From Listeria grayi DSM 20601 (GTDB lineage Bacteria; Bacillota; Bacilli; Lactobacillales; Listeriaceae): 64,000 nucleotides of DNA. Made by a program: the position numbers and the translations under genes. This document shows, in pieces, positions 63,576 through 64,000 of the stretch. Position 1 is the first letter of the stretch. Each line of letters begins with the position of its first letter. The notes under the pieces are model-generated. The model was not told the origin of the DNA. It saw only the letters and a list, made by a program, of their open reading frames with translations, and did no database searches. Where the stretch lies: NCBI RefSeq assembly GCF_000148995.1, contig NZ_GL538352.1, positions 682,001 to 746,000 of the forward strand, given 5' to 3'.

Positions 63576-63607
63576 GAAAAGCACTCTGGGAGACCTGGGT
63601 GCTTTTC
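63576..63607 (+). terminator. Stable hairpin in the relA leader
   Basis: GAAAAGCACTCTGG (63576-63589) and CCTGGGTGCTTTTC (63594-63607) form a 14-bp stem with one wobble and one mismatch, capped by GAGA. No T-run follows, so it may be a leader stability or attenuation element; it starts about seven bases after the expected transcription start. Confidence 0.45.
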
Positions 63608-63641
63608 ATTCACATAAAAACACACTAAAGGGGTGATGAAG

Positions 63642-64000
63642 ATGGCAAAGGAAAAAAATCTCACTGCTGAGCAAGTGATTGAAATGGCTGCTCATTATAT
63701 GAATAAAGAACATCTAGCGATCGTAGAAAAAGCCTATACATTTGCTCGCGATGCCCATAAAGAACAATTTCGTAAATCAGGTGAGCCATATATTATTCAT
63801 CCCATTCAAGTTGCGGGAATCTTAGCGGAACTGCGGATGGATCCTTCTACCGTAGCATCAGGATTCCTGCATGACGTTGTAGAAGATACGCCTGTAACGC
63901 TTGATGACTTAAAAGCAGAATTTGGCGAAGAGGTTGCCATGCTCGTTGATGGCGTAACGAAACTTGGTAAAATCAAATATAAATCACACGAAGAGCAACA
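63642..64000 (+). CDS. relA: GTP pyrophosphokinase RelA/SpoT homologue (Rsh), N-terminal part
   Basis: The first 119 codons are visible; the gene runs off the right edge. ATG 63642 is 8 bases after AAAGGGG; ATG 63636 is in frame but only 2 bases from the site. The fragment MAKEKNLTAEQVIEMAAHYM... contains the HD-domain hydrolase motifs: FRKSGEPYIIHPIQVAGIL near 44-62 and FLHDVVEDT near 75, with the conserved His-Asp pair. The hydrolase half of a bifunctional long Rsh is therefore present and looks intact; the synthetase, TGS and ACT parts lie outside. It sets (p)ppGpp levels during starvation. Confidence 0.95.
   Translation, partial: MAKEKNLTAEQVIEMAAHYMNKEHLAIVEKAYTFARDAHKEQFRKSGEPYIIHPIQVAGILAELRMDPSTVASGFLHDVVEDTPVTLDDLKAEFGEEVAMLVDGVTKLGKIKYKSHEEQ

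Overview
The window is chromosomal core DNA from a low-GC Gram-positive bacterium (GC roughly 40-43% by eye). Gene content, gene order and protein sequences match the genus Listeria: the run ytkL-ytoI-nrnA-dnaE-accDA-pfkA-pyk-(DUF441)-citZ-icd-polA-mutM-coaE-nrdR-dnaBI-thrS-engB-hemACDBL-valS-folC-comC-radC-mreBCD-minCD-rng-rplU-prp-rpmA-glpFK-obg-pheA-yebC-ruvAB-queA-tgt-yajC-comN-secDF-lapA-recJ-apt-relA follows the L. monocytogenes chromosome. Two local differences from what I recall of L. monocytogenes suggest a more distant Listeria species. An HSP90-family gene plus a TPR-like gene sit between lapA and recJ, and no lactate dehydrogenase gene lies between yebC and ruvA. The species call is inference.

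Layout: (1) 1-3.7 kb: start of a divergent X-Pro dipeptidase gene, then the ytkL-ytoI-nrnA operon. (2) 3.7-15.6 kb: replicative polymerase DnaE, acetyl-CoA carboxyltransferase AccD/AccA, glycolysis (PfkA, Pyk), and the first TCA enzymes (CitZ, Icd). (3) 15.7-25.6 kb: DNA replication and repair (PolA, MutM, DnaB, DnaI) with CoaE, NrdR, T-box-controlled ThrS and EngB. (4) 25.7-35.3 kb: five overlapping haem genes from glutamyl-tRNA to uroporphyrinogen III, T-box-controlled ValS, and FolC. (5) 35.5-43.7 kb: prepilin peptidase, RadC, the Mre shape system, MinCD, an RNase E/G family enzyme, and L21/Prp/L27. (6) 43.7-46.3 kb: glycerol uptake and phosphorylation (GlpF/GlpK) behind a cre-overlapped promoter and a leader terminator. 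(7) 46.3-64 kb: a solitary reverse-strand hypothetical gene, Obg, PheA, YebC, RuvAB, QueA/Tgt, YajC/SecDF, LapA, the HSP90-TPR pair, RecJ, Apt and the start of RelA.

Almost every transcription unit ends in a clear intrinsic terminator and many begin with a readable sigma-A promoter, so operons can be drawn with some confidence. Regulatory RNAs visible are two T-boxes (Thr, Val), an L21 leader, a glpFK leader terminator and a structured accD leader. Nothing looks like a phage, IS element, CRISPR array, tRNA or rRNA.

The most interesting item is the two-gene operon at 57.7-60.6 kb. It encodes a divergent but catalytically intact HSP90-like ATPase and, 9 bases downstream, a helical-repeat protein with a CxxC...HHH motif, a candidate dedicated bacterial Hsp90 partner.
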